In this document: positions 1-8,089 of the stretch, one piece after another
Layout: each line of letters starts with the position of its first letter
Position numbering within the stretch: position 1 is the first letter of the stretch
Assembly: GCF_003058325.1 (NCBI RefSeq)
Contig: NZ_CP028843.1
Location: 3,903,501 to 3,967,500, forward strand
From: Methylobacterium currus
GTDB taxonomy: Bacteria; Pseudomonadota; Alphaproteobacteria; Rhizobiales; Beijerinckiaceae
Length of the DNA stretch: 64,000 bases
Direction: 5' to 3'
The notes under the pieces: generated by a model
The model's database searches: none
What the model saw: the letters and a program-made list of their open reading frames with translations, nothing else
What the model was told of the DNA's origin: nothing
Translations under genes and position numbers: made by a program

Positions 1-1
1 G

Positions 2-304
2 GGCGGCGTGTTCTGGGGTGTGCAGTACCATCCCGAGATCGGCCTCGACGAGGTGGCTGGGGCCCTGCGCCGACAGGCGGAGAGCCTAGTGGAGGCGGGC
101 CTCGCCCGAGGCGATGAGGACGTCGAGGCATTCGCCACGCAAATCGATGCCCTGCACCGTGAGCCCGGGCGGCGGGACCTTGCTTGGCGGCTCGGCCTGG
201 ACGAGCAGGTCACGGACGAGCGGCTGAGGCTTGCCGAATTGCGTAACTTCATCGAGGCGCTTGCCCGGTTCAGAAGGGAAGTGCTCGTGGTTGTGGGTAA
301 GTGA
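2..304 (+). CDS. Class I glutamine amidotransferase, C-terminal part (5' truncated by window)
   Basis: The frame is open from the first bases, so the gene begins upstream of the window. The visible part starts with GGVFWGVQYHPEI, the conserved motif of class I (triad) glutamine amidotransferases that carries the catalytic His and Glu. The nucleophile-elbow Cys must lie upstream and cannot be seen. About 85 mostly helical, charged residues follow, a tail typical of stand-alone GMP-synthase-like amidotransferases rather than GuaA or CarA. Such enzymes release ammonia from glutamine or hydrolyse gamma-glutamyl bonds. The next genes, a YqcI/YcgG protein and a DUF1989 protein, also suggest nitrogen metabolism, so a shared pathway is plausible but inferred. 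Confidence 0.8.
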   Translation, partial: GGVFWGVQYHPEIGLDEVAGALRRQAESLVEAGLARGDEDVEAFATQIDALHREPGRRDLAWRLGLDEQVTDERLRLAELRNFIEALARFRREVLVVVGK

Positions 305-323
305 CCCTGCCCGAACACGGCGT

Positions 324-348
324 GGAACGAGGCCGCACTGACGTCGTT
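324..348 (+). promoter_or_regulatory. EcfG (general stress sigma factor)-type promoter
   Basis: GGAAC at 324-328 is followed after exactly 16 bases by CGTT at 345-348. This matches the consensus GGAAC-N16/17-CGTT of alphaproteobacterial EcfG sigma factors controlled by PhyR/NepR. It lies in the short gap after the amidotransferase and about 65 bases before the YqcI/YcgG start at 414, so it would place the YqcI/DUF1989 pair in the general stress regulon. This is a motif match only. Confidence 0.6.
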
Positions 349-413
349 GCCTGGAGCCGCGGCACCCCGTGCGGATTCCGTGTGCACCTTCGTGACTTGC
401 GTGCCGAGTTCCC

Positions 414-1118
414 ATGCAACTACCCCGAGACGATACCAATCACCCGAGGGCCGAGGCTTTCCGCGCCTTCATCCGCGATGCCGGCTTTCCCTGCGTCGGC
501 GCCAAATCGGCCTTGTCCAAGGGCCAGATGCGTGTCCTGGTCGCCCGCGACATCACCTCGGCGTGGGACGACATGCGCATCTACCCCGCGCTGATCGCCT
601 TCGCCGCGCGCTACCGGCAGCGACCTGACCTGTTCCAGAGCTTCGCCGTCATCTTCGAGGGTCCGGGCGACCTCGACGAGGAGGGCTTCGAACGGCACCT
701 CTGGGATCGTGTGCAGTCGCTCGCCGACAAGGACGCCTGGCTCGGCCATCCCTGGGATGACCGCGTGGCGCGGGAGCCTGACAACCCGCACTTCTCGCTG
801 AGCTTCGCCGGCGAGGCGTTCTTCGTCGTCGGCCTGCACCCGAACGCCAGCCGGCCGGCGCGTCGGTTCTCCTCGCCGGTGCTGGTGTTCAACCTGCATG
901 CGCAGTTTGAGCATCTCCGAGAGGCGGGCCGGTATGAGAAGCTGCGCTCTTCCATCCTGCAGCGGGACGAGGCGCTCGCCGGTTCGGTCAACCCGATGCT
1001 GGCACGGCACGGCGAGACGTCGGAGGCGCGCCAATACAGCGGCCGGGTCGTCGGCGAGGAATGGCGCTGCCCCTTCCGCCCACGTGGCACGAATGCGGGA
1101 GGCGCCGATGTGCGTTGA
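414..1118 (+). CDS. YqcI/YcgG family protein (GntA-like heme-dependent N-oxygenase family)
   Basis: The 234-residue product has the family hallmark FPCVGAKSAL near residue 27, then conserved blocks around FAVIFEGP, HPWDD and NPHFSLSFAGEAFFVVGLHP. This places it in YqcI/YcgG, whose studied member GntA N-hydroxylates a guanidine compound in guanitoxin biosynthesis. The substrate here is unknown. The ATG at 414 has no strong ribosome site. The end overlaps the next gene's start at 1108, so the pair is probably translationally coupled. A stress-type promoter lies at 324-348. The neighbouring DUF1989 gene, a family linked to guanidine and urea chemistry, supports a nitrogen-rich small-molecule substrate, but this is inference. 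Confidence 0.85.
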   Translation: MQLPRDDTNHPRAEAFRAFIRDAGFPCVGAKSALSKGQMRVLVARDITSAWDDMRIYPALIAFAARYRQRPDLFQSFAVIFEGPGDLDEEGFERHLWDRVQSLADKDAWLGHPWDDRVAREPDNPHFSLSFAGEAFFVVGLHPNASRPARRFSSPVLVFNLHAQFEHLREAGRYEKLRSSILQRDEALAGSVNPMLARHGETSEARQYSGRVVGEEWRCPFRPRGTNAGGADVR

Positions 1119-1782
1119 CGCCGCCACCCACGAGATCGCGCCGCGCTCGGGCGTGGCCTTCACCCTCGACAAGGGCGACCGCCTGACCGTCATCGATCCG
1201 CACGGCGAGCAGGTGGCGGATCTCCTGGCCTTCAACCGCCACGACCTCGAAGAGGTGATCTCGTCCGGCCGCACCCTCGACTACGCGAGCCGGATCTACC
1301 TGACGACCGGCGATCCGCTCTACTCGAACCGCTCGAACGTGCTGCTGCGCATCGTCGAGGACACGGTGGGCCGCCACGACTTCCTGCTGACGCCGTGCTC
1401 GGCCGATACCTTCCGCATCATCTACGGGGACGCGGACCCGCACCGCGGCTGTTTCGGCAACCTCGCGGCGGCGCTCGCTCCATACGGCGTCGCGCCCGAC
1501 CGCATCCCGGTGGCGTTCAACTGCTTCATGAACGTGCCCGTCGACGGCAGGACGGGCGTCATCACGGTCGAGCCGCCGCTCAGCCGGGCCGGCGACCGCA
1601 TCACCTTCGAGGCCGAGGCCGACCTCGTCATCGGCCTCACCGCCTGCTCGGCGCTCCAGTCGAACAACGGCAGCTTCAAGCCGATCCACTACCGCATCGA
1701 GCGGTGCCGCCAAGGCGGGCGCGACGGCGGCGACCTTGGCGAAAGCGACGCCGGTCGCAACGCTTCCGCGTCTGGCGCGTAG
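1108..1782 (+). CDS. Urea carboxylase-associated (DUF1989) family protein
   Basis: This 224-residue protein carries conserved DUF1989 blocks: VIDPHGEQVADLLAFN, the Cys-bearing TPCSADTFRIIYGD, HRGCFGNL, FNCFMNVPV and LTACSALQSNNG. The cysteines fit metal binding. Known members include the carboxyguanidine deiminase subunits that work with urea/guanidine carboxylase. A single subunit without carboxylase or allophanate hydrolase neighbours makes that exact role uncertain. The start at 1108 was chosen because GGAGG at 1098-1102 sits five bases upstream; an ATG at 1093 is in frame but lacks this. The gene overlaps the end of the YqcI/YcgG gene by 11 bases, so the two are probably co-translated. 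Confidence 0.85.
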   Translation: MCVDAATHEIAPRSGVAFTLDKGDRLTVIDPHGEQVADLLAFNRHDLEEVISSGRTLDYASRIYLTTGDPLYSNRSNVLLRIVEDTVGRHDFLLTPCSADTFRIIYGDADPHRGCFGNLAAALAPYGVAPDRIPVAFNCFMNVPVDGRTGVITVEPPLSRAGDRITFEAEADLVIGLTACSALQSNNGSFKPIHYRIERCRQGGRDGGDLGESDAGRNASASGA

Positions 1783-1828
1783 CCATGCCGTGCCCCGAAC
1801 CGGGGACTTGGCACGGAGCAGATTGAAC

Positions 1829-2830
1829 ATGGCGCACAAGCCGCTGCGCGAGCAGGTCATCGTCGTCACCGGCGCGTCGAGCGGCATCGGCTTGGCGACC
1901 GCCCGCATGGCCACCGAGCGCGGCGCCCGCGTGGTGCTAGCCGCCCGCAGCAGGGACGTGCTCGTCCGGATCGCCGCCGAGCTCGGACCGAAGGCCGCCT
2001 ACGTCGTGGCCGATGTCGGCCGGCGCGAGGACGTCCAGGCCATCGCCGAGAAGGCGGTGGCGACGTTCGGTGGATTCGACACCTGGGTCAACGTCGCCGG
2101 CCTGACCGTCTACGGCCCCTTGCGCGAGATCGCCTACGAGGACCATCAGCGCCTGATCCAGACCAACCTGTGGGGCACGGTGAACGGCTCGCTCGTCGCC
2201 GTGGAGCACCTCCGCCGACGAGGCGGCGCGCTGATCAACGTCGGCAGCATCGCCTCCGACCTCGCCTTCCCGTTCCAGGGCCTCTACGCGGCCTCCAAGC
2301 ACGCGGTGAAGGGCTTCACCGACACCTTGCGCATGGAGATGATCGCAGACAGGGCGCCGGTCTCGGTCACCCTCGTGAAGCCCGCCTCCATCGACACGCC
2401 GCTGCCGAATAGGGCGCGCAACTACATGGACCGCCAGCCCACCCTGCCGCCGCCGATCTACCCGCCCGAGGAGGTCGCCAACGCCATCCTGCACGCCGCC
2501 GTGCATCCGCAGCGGGACATCTTCGTGGGTGGCGGCGGCAAGCTGTTCGTGATGGGCAAGGAGTTCGCGCCTGGCGCCTACGACGAGCTCGCCCCGGCCA
2601 TCATCGCCCTTCAGAAGCGGGCCGAGGAACCAAGGGACCCCCAGGGCGCCCTTCATGCGCCACGGCATGCCGGAGCAGTCCGCGGCGACCCGCCAGTCTA
2701 CGTCATGCGCACCAGCGCCTACACCCGGGCGACTCTGCATCCCCTCGCGACGGCCAGCGTGCTCGCCGCCGGCTTGGCCGCCACGGCCGCCGTGATCCTC
2801 GGCACGCGGTCAAGACCGCGCCGCCGCTGA
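1829..2830 (+). CDS. SDR family oxidoreductase with C-terminal membrane segment
   Basis: The 333-residue short-chain dehydrogenase/reductase has the NAD(P)-binding TGASSGIG motif at residues 14-21 and the catalytic set Ser140, Tyr153 and Lys157 (YAASK). The family oxidises or reduces alcohols and carbonyls. It is longer than the usual 250 residues: a basic linker is followed by a hydrophobic stretch around residues 302-325 and an Arg-rich end, so it is probably membrane-anchored with the catalytic domain in the cytoplasm. The ATG at 1829 is preceded by GGAG. An upstream start would overlap the preceding gene. The substrate is unknown. It is followed by a zinc alcohol dehydrogenase on the same strand. 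Confidence 0.85.
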   Translation: MAHKPLREQVIVVTGASSGIGLATARMATERGARVVLAARSRDVLVRIAAELGPKAAYVVADVGRREDVQAIAEKAVATFGGFDTWVNVAGLTVYGPLREIAYEDHQRLIQTNLWGTVNGSLVAVEHLRRRGGALINVGSIASDLAFPFQGLYAASKHAVKGFTDTLRMEMIADRAPVSVTLVKPASIDTPLPNRARNYMDRQPTLPPPIYPPEEVANAILHAAVHPQRDIFVGGGGKLFVMGKEFAPGAYDELAPAIIALQKRAEEPRDPQGALHAPRHAGAVRGDPPVYVMRTSAYTRATLHPLATASVLAAGLAATAAVILGTRSRPRRR

Positions 2831-2914
2831 CCTCCAACGCCTCGCCGCGCCCGGAACCTGGTCGCGGCCGACCTTCTTTCCCACCCGATACCCGACGACC
2901 GGAGATGACCGTCC

Positions 2915-4093
2915 ATGAAAGCACTCACGTGGCAGAGCCGGGGCAAGATCACCTGTGAGACCGTGCCCGACCCGAAGATCGAGCACGGGCGCGACGTCAT
3001 CATCAAGGTGACCGCCTGCGCGATCTGTGGCTCCGACCTGCACCTGATGGGCGGGTTCATGCCGACGATGGAGTGCGGCGACGTCCTCGGCCACGAGACC
3101 ATGGGCGAGGTCATCGAGGTCGGTAAGGACAACCACAAGCTTAAGGTCGGCGACCGCATCGTGGTCCCCTTCACCATCTGCTGCGGCGAGTGCCGACAGT
3201 GCAAGTGGGGCAACTGGAGCTGCTGCGAGCGCACCAACCCGAACGGCAAGCTGCAGGCCGAGACCTACGGCTATCCTCTGGCCGGCCTTTTCGGGTTCTC
3301 GCACATCACTGGCGGCTACGCGGGAGGCCAGGCCGAGTACCTGCGCGTGCCCTACGCCGACGTCGGGCCCATCGTCGTGCCCGAGGGTCTCACCGACGAG
3401 CAGGTGCTGTTCCTGAGCGACATCTTCCCGACCGCCTACCAGGCCGCCGAGCACTGCGACATCGGTCCCGAGGACACGGTCGCCATCTGGGGCTGCGGCC
3501 CGGTCGGCGTGCTCGCGGTCAAGTGCTGCTACCTGCTGGGCGCCAAGCGCGTCATCGCCATCGACAGCGTGCCCGAGCGCCTGGCGCTCGCCCGTGAGGC
3601 CGGAGCGGAAACCATCGACCTGTCCAAGGAGAACGTGCAGGAGACGCTGATGGAGATGACCAAGGGGCTCGGCCCGGACTCGGTCATCGAGGCGGTCGGC
3701 ATGGAGTCCCACGGAGCCGACACGATGCTCCAGAAGGTCACCTCGGCCATCATGGAGCACACCGTCAGCCTTGAGCGGCCCTATGCGCTCAACCAAGCCA
3801 TCCTCGCCTGCAGGCCAGGCGGCAACGTCTCGATGCCGGGCGTGTTCGCGGGCCCGGTCGGTCCCGTCGCCCTCGGCATCCTGATGAACAAGGGCCTGAC
3901 CCTGAAGACCGGGCAGACCCACATGGTGCGTTACATGAAGCCGCTGATGGAGCGCATCCAGAACGGCGACATCGACCCGTCCTTCATCATCAGCCATCGC
4001 TCCACCAACCTGGAGGACGGCCCGGCCCTGTACGATATGTTCCGGGACAAGAAGGACAACTGCACCAAGGTCGTCTTCAAGCCGCACGGCTGA
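2915..4093 (+). CDS. Zinc-dependent alcohol dehydrogenase (MDR superfamily)
   Basis: The 392-residue medium-chain dehydrogenase has catalytic zinc ligands Cys38 (CAICGSDLH) and the His60-Glu61 pair. Structural zinc cysteines are at about 90, 93, 96 and 104. A GCGPVGVLAVK nucleotide-binding motif follows near residue 190. It resembles the glutathione-independent formaldehyde-dehydrogenase-like group that oxidises alcohols or aldehydes with NAD, but the substrate cannot be read from sequence. A GGAG-type ribosome site lies just before the ATG. It sits between an SDR and a patatin on the same strand, which could form a lipid or aldehyde handling unit; this is inference only. Confidence 0.88.
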   Translation: MKALTWQSRGKITCETVPDPKIEHGRDVIIKVTACAICGSDLHLMGGFMPTMECGDVLGHETMGEVIEVGKDNHKLKVGDRIVVPFTICCGECRQCKWGNWSCCERTNPNGKLQAETYGYPLAGLFGFSHITGGYAGGQAEYLRVPYADVGPIVVPEGLTDEQVLFLSDIFPTAYQAAEHCDIGPEDTVAIWGCGPVGVLAVKCCYLLGAKRVIAIDSVPERLALAREAGAETIDLSKENVQETLMEMTKGLGPDSVIEAVGMESHGADTMLQKVTSAIMEHTVSLERPYALNQAILACRPGGNVSMPGVFAGPVGPVALGILMNKGLTLKTGQTHMVRYMKPLMERIQNGDIDPSFIISHRSTNLEDGPALYDMFRDKKDNCTKVVFKPHG

Positions 4094-4141
4094 CGCCAAC
4101 CGGGTCACGGCCGGGTACGGCCTCAACGCGCGAAGGAACGG

Positions 4142-5218
4142 ATGGTGGACGACACACGCGACCTCGCCCTGGTCTTCGCCGGCGGCAATGCCGTCGGCGC
4201 CTACCATGCCGGGACCTACGAGGCGCTGCACGGCCACGGGCTCAGGCCCGGATGGGTCGTGGGCGCCTCCATCGGCGCGGTGACGGCCGCCATTATCGCC
4301 GGCAACGCTCCAGAGGACCGGGCCGCCAAGCTCCGGACGTTCTGGGACGAGGCGACCCAGGCCACGGGGCCGAGCCCGACCGGGTTGCTCAAGCCGCGCC
4401 AGGTCTACAACGGGTTGCATGCGATCCTGGCGCTGGCCGGTGGGCGGCCGACCATCTTCGGCCACCGTTTCCCGGGCCTATGGTCGGCCCTGCCGTGGGT
4501 GCCGAACGACGTGGCCCTGTTCGACAACAAGCCCCTGCTGCGAACGCTGGAACGCCTCGTCGACTTCGAGCGGCTGAACCGAGGCGGTACGCGCCTGACG
4601 GTCGGGTGCGTCGACATCGAGACCGGCGAGGAGGTCTACTTCGACACTGCCCGCCAGGAGGTCCGGCCGGAGCACATCCTCGCCAGCACGGCCATCCTGC
4701 CGGCCTTCCCGCCGGTCGAGATCGGCGGGCGCGTCCTATGCGACGCGGGCTACACCAACAACCTCCCCCTAAACCCGCTCTTCGAGACCGAGCCGGGGCG
4801 GGACCTCCTCTGCATCGCCTCCGACCTGTTCTCCCTGAGGGCGCCGCGTCCCGCATCCCTCGACGCGGTGCTGGAGCGGGCCAACGACCTCATCTTCGCC
4901 AGCCCGCCGCGCCGGGCGATAGCGGGGCTGAGGCGCGAGTACGCGTTGCGGGAACGGCTCGATCCCGCGGGGCCGGCGGTGACGCTGCTGCACCTCGTCT
5001 ACCAGGCGGGTGCGGAGGAGCTCGCGGCCAAGAGCTTCGACTTCTCGCCTTCGTCCATTAGCGACCGCTGGACGGCGGGTGTACGCGACGCGGCGCAAGG
5101 GCTTGGAGTGTTGAAGTCCGGCAAGAGCGAGAAGGGACGATTCCGGTATCTCAGCCTTCCCGATTGCCCCGACGCCCCGAAGACCGCCGCGCCTCAGGCG
5201 GCCTCCGCGGTGGCGTAG
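4142..5218 (+). CDS. Patatin-like phospholipase
   Basis: The 358-residue protein carries the three patatin signatures: a glycine-rich oxyanion loop GGNAVGAYHAG from about residue 14, the nucleophile elbow GASIGA with Ser43, and the DAG motif with Asp202 completing the Ser-Asp dyad. Patatins hydrolyse acyl esters of phospholipids or other lipids. No signal peptide or membrane segment is visible, so it is probably cytosolic or peripheral to the membrane. Its last 25 bases overlap the convergent DUF2252 gene. Length and motifs look complete, so it is probably active. Confidence 0.9.
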   Translation: MVDDTRDLALVFAGGNAVGAYHAGTYEALHGHGLRPGWVVGASIGAVTAAIIAGNAPEDRAAKLRTFWDEATQATGPSPTGLLKPRQVYNGLHAILALAGGRPTIFGHRFPGLWSALPWVPNDVALFDNKPLLRTLERLVDFERLNRGGTRLTVGCVDIETGEEVYFDTARQEVRPEHILASTAILPAFPPVEIGGRVLCDAGYTNNLPLNPLFETEPGRDLLCIASDLFSLRAPRPASLDAVLERANDLIFASPPRRAIAGLRREYALRERLDPAGPAVTLLHLVYQAGAEELAAKSFDFSPSSISDRWTAGVRDAAQGLGVLKSGKSEKGRFRYLSLPDCPDAPKTAAPQAASAVA

Positions 5219-6396
5219 CGCCGGCAATGCTGCAGGTAGCCGACCTCGTGGCGACCGGCGAGCTCGACCACGCTCGACCAGAGCCACGAGGGCGCCTGCT
5301 CCCCGCCGTCCGTGCCTCGCATGACCTCGTCCCGCCAGCCCGCGCGGGTGGCCTCGTCCATCTGCCGCCCGTGTGCCTTGCCGACGACGTGGGCGAGGTA
5401 GTGCGCCGCCCGAACCGCCTCCTCGCGGCTGAACTGGTCGACGTCGAGCTTCAGGTCCTGCGGGGCGAGTTCGCGCATCACTACCGGCTTGCCGATCAGG
5501 CTGACCGGCAGCATGCGCTCGCCCAGGTTCGGCGAGAGCGCCCGGGCACCGGTGACCACCCGCTCGGCCGGGTCGGCGGGCATCCTCGCGCCCGTTGCCG
5601 CCGGCGCCGCGGGCTCGACGGCCTCCTTGAGGTCGACGAGCGCCAGGCGGCGCTTGCCGCCGTCCTCGATGCGCACGAGGGCGGCGTAGCGCAGGAAACC
5701 GAGCGAGGAGCAGCCCTTCATCCAGTAGGCCGCGTCGATCAGGCGGATGTCGGCGTTCTCGCCGCGGCCATTCAGAGCCAGCAGCAGTCCGCGTACCTGC
5801 TCCTCCTCGAACAGGTCGCCCAAGGCATCCCGTTCCGTCTCATCGAGCGCCCAGAACTTGCGCCCGAGCGGGATGGAGGGCTCGACGTCCTTCAGGCGTT
5901 CGCGGGCGAGGTGCTTCCAGCGACGACCGAGCGCCTGACGCCGCACCGTGCGCACCACGTCAGGCTCCGGCGGTACCCCGTCCCCGCCGGGTCCAGCGAG
6001 CCCATTTGCGTAACCTCGGACCATCTCTTCCAGCATTCGCGCCGTGACTACGCCTGGCAGGTCTGAGCCCCGCGCGGCGCTCGCCAGCGGCAGCCCGAGG
6101 CGGACGAGGTCGTGCGTCGGGTTGCCGACGACCGTCTGGTCGAGGTCGCGGACCTGTATGTCGACGTGCCCGTCGGCGTCGGCGAGCGGGCCCAGGTTGC
6201 CGAGGTGGCAGTCACCGCAGATCCAGACCGGCGGACCCTCCGGCAGGGTGCCACGTGCCAAACCGTCCAACCACTCGTAGAACCGTACGGTGTTGCCCCG
6301 GACGTAGGCGTGGGCGGACCTCGCCATTTTCAGCCGGCGCTGCCGCTCCAGCACCGCCGCACGTTCCTCGGGACCATGGCTTCCGGCTTTGGGCAT
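5194..6396 (-). CDS. DUF2252 family protein
   Basis: The 400-residue protein matches DUF2252 through blocks such as VWICGDCHLGNLGPLAD, DIQVRDLDQTVVGNPTHDLVRL and the late ARAGWRDEV region. The DxH/D-rich pattern resembles aminoglycoside-phosphotransferase-like kinase folds, so a phosphotransfer role is possible, but the family has no established function. It is convergent with the patatin (25-base overlap) and divergent from the photolyase, sharing a roughly 200-base upstream region. In related bacteria DUF2252 genes often lie among stress genes; here a photolyase and stress-sensor kinases follow. Confidence 0.85.
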   Translation of the reverse strand: MPKAGSHGPEERAAVLERQRRLKMARSAHAYVRGNTVRFYEWLDGLARGTLPEGPPVWICGDCHLGNLGPLADADGHVDIQVRDLDQTVVGNPTHDLVRLGLPLASAARGSDLPGVVTARMLEEMVRGYANGLAGPGGDGVPPEPDVVRTVRRQALGRRWKHLARERLKDVEPSIPLGRKFWALDETERDALGDLFEEEQVRGLLLALNGRGENADIRLIDAAYWMKGCSSLGFLRYAALVRIEDGGKRRLALVDLKEAVEPAAPAATGARMPADPAERVVTGARALSPNLGERMLPVSLIGKPVVMRELAPQDLKLDVDQFSREEAVRAAHYLAHVVGKAHGRQMDEATRAGWRDEVMRGTDGGEQAPSWLWSSVVELAGRHEVGYLQHCRRYATAEAA

Positions 6397-6595
6397 CTTG
6401 TCGTCTCACGCACGTTGCGCGGCCCTACTCCCTTGCCGCGCCCATCAACGCACGAGAACATGTGGGCAACGCGCGTCGTTTCGTCTCCTCCGTGGATTAC
6501 CGGACCGGCTTGTCCGTGCGGGGACTGCGGGGAGAAACGCCCTATGTGGCTCGGGCCGACGCCCCCCGCACCACGCTCCCGGAACCTTGCCGCGC

Positions 6596-7972
6596 ATGAT
6601 CCAGCCGACCCGCATCAAGCCCCTCAACGACATGCCCTTGCGGGAGCGAGCCGCTTACGTCCTGTACTGGATGGGGCTGTCCCAACGCGTCCACTTCAAC
6701 CCGGCCCTGGAATACGCCGTCGAGGAAGCCAACAGGCTCGGGCTTCCGGCGCTGGTCTGCTACGGGCTTGCCGAGGGCGTCCCGGAAGCGAACGCCCGCC
6801 ACTGGGCCTTCCTGCTAGAGGGGATGGCAGAGGTCGGGCCGGAGCTGGCCAAGCGCGGCATCGCCTTTGTCGCCCGACGGCAGACGCCGGTCGAGACGGC
6901 CTTGCTCTACGCGGCGGACGCCGCCCTGGTCGTCTGCGACCGCAACTACCAGAAGCCGGTGCGCCGCTTCTACGCCGACTTCGCAGAGCGGGCGCCGTGC
7001 CGCGTGATGCAGGTCGAGGGCGAGGTCGTCGTGCCCGTCGAGACTGCCTCTCCCAAGCACGAGGTCGCCGCCCGCACCCTGCGGCCCAAGCTCCGCCGGC
7101 TCCTGCCCGAGTACCTCGTGCCTCTGGACGAGCGGCCGGTCGCCCACCGGGCGGACCACCTCCGCTTCGAGAGCACGCTCGACCTCTCTGACGTGCCGAA
7201 GCTGGTGGCCGGCCTGAATGCCGACCAGAGCGTGCGGCCGGTGCGGCGGTTCAAGGGCGGCACGGCGCGGGCTGAGGCGACGCTGGGCCACTACCTGGAC
7301 GCCCGCTTCAACCGCTACGCCCAGGTGCGCGGACGATCCGAGGCGGGGGCGGCCTCGCACATGAGCCCCTACCTGCACTACGGCCAGATCTCGCCGGTCG
7401 CCATCGCGCTCAAGGTGCTGGCAGCCGCGACTGGCGGCGAGGACGACAAGACGGCTTACCTGGAGGAGCTCGTCGTCCGGCGCGAGCTCGCGATGAACCA
7501 CATCTTCTACGAGCCGAACTACGATAGCTACGAGGCCGTCCCTGCCTGGGCCCGCAAGACGCTCGATGCGCACCGGGGCGACGAGCGCCCCTACCTCTAC
7601 ACGCCCGAGCAGTTCGAGCAGGGTTTGACGCACGACCGCTACTGGAACGCGGCGATGATGGAGATGCGCGAGACCGGGTACATGCACAACCACATGCGCA
7701 TGTACTGGGGCAAGAAGATCCTGGAGTGGTCGGCCTCGCCCGAGGAGGCGTTCGAGACGGCGCTGCGGCTGAACAACAAGTTCTTCATCGACGGACGCGA
7801 CGCGAACTCCTTCACGAACGTGACGTGGCTCTTCGGCCTGCACGACCGGCCTTGGGGTTCGCGCCCCGTCTATGGCAACGTTCGCTCGCTTGGCGCGGCG
7901 ACCCTCAAGAAGTTCGACGCCGACGGCTATGTGCGCGAGGTCGAGCGCCTCGCCGCCGTCGAGCGTTCCTGA
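6596..7972 (+). CDS. Class II deoxyribodipyrimidine photolyase
   Basis: The 458-residue product repairs cyclobutane pyrimidine dimers using FAD and light. Class II signatures are clear: an N-terminal block ending in YVLYWMGLSQRVHFNPALEY, the late MHNHMRMYWGKKILEWS, and the FAD-domain ending with RDANSFTNVTWLFGLHDRPWGSRPVYGNVRS. The ATG at 6596 starts the family homology; an open frame extends upstream to 6389 but reads as unrelated sequence. The gene stands divergent from DUF2252 and about 118 bases upstream of a hybrid histidine kinase. No EcfG-type promoter is visible just upstream. No inactivating change is seen. Confidence 0.93.
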   Translation: MIQPTRIKPLNDMPLRERAAYVLYWMGLSQRVHFNPALEYAVEEANRLGLPALVCYGLAEGVPEANARHWAFLLEGMAEVGPELAKRGIAFVARRQTPVETALLYAADAALVVCDRNYQKPVRRFYADFAERAPCRVMQVEGEVVVPVETASPKHEVAARTLRPKLRRLLPEYLVPLDERPVAHRADHLRFESTLDLSDVPKLVAGLNADQSVRPVRRFKGGTARAEATLGHYLDARFNRYAQVRGRSEAGAASHMSPYLHYGQISPVAIALKVLAAATGGEDDKTAYLEELVVRRELAMNHIFYEPNYDSYEAVPAWARKTLDAHRGDERPYLYTPEQFEQGLTHDRYWNAAMMEMRETGYMHNHMRMYWGKKILEWSASPEEAFETALRLNNKFFIDGRDANSFTNVTWLFGLHDRPWGSRPVYGNVRSLGAATLKKFDADGYVREVERLAAVERS

Positions 7973-8089
7973 CGAGGCTCCTGGGGATCCGCTCTGGCAT
8001 GCCAGCACCGGTTTCGGTGACGGGCTTGTACCGGACGCGCTGTTTCGAGCACATAAGCGATTCCGATCCCGCACGGACCCGCCCGCCGG

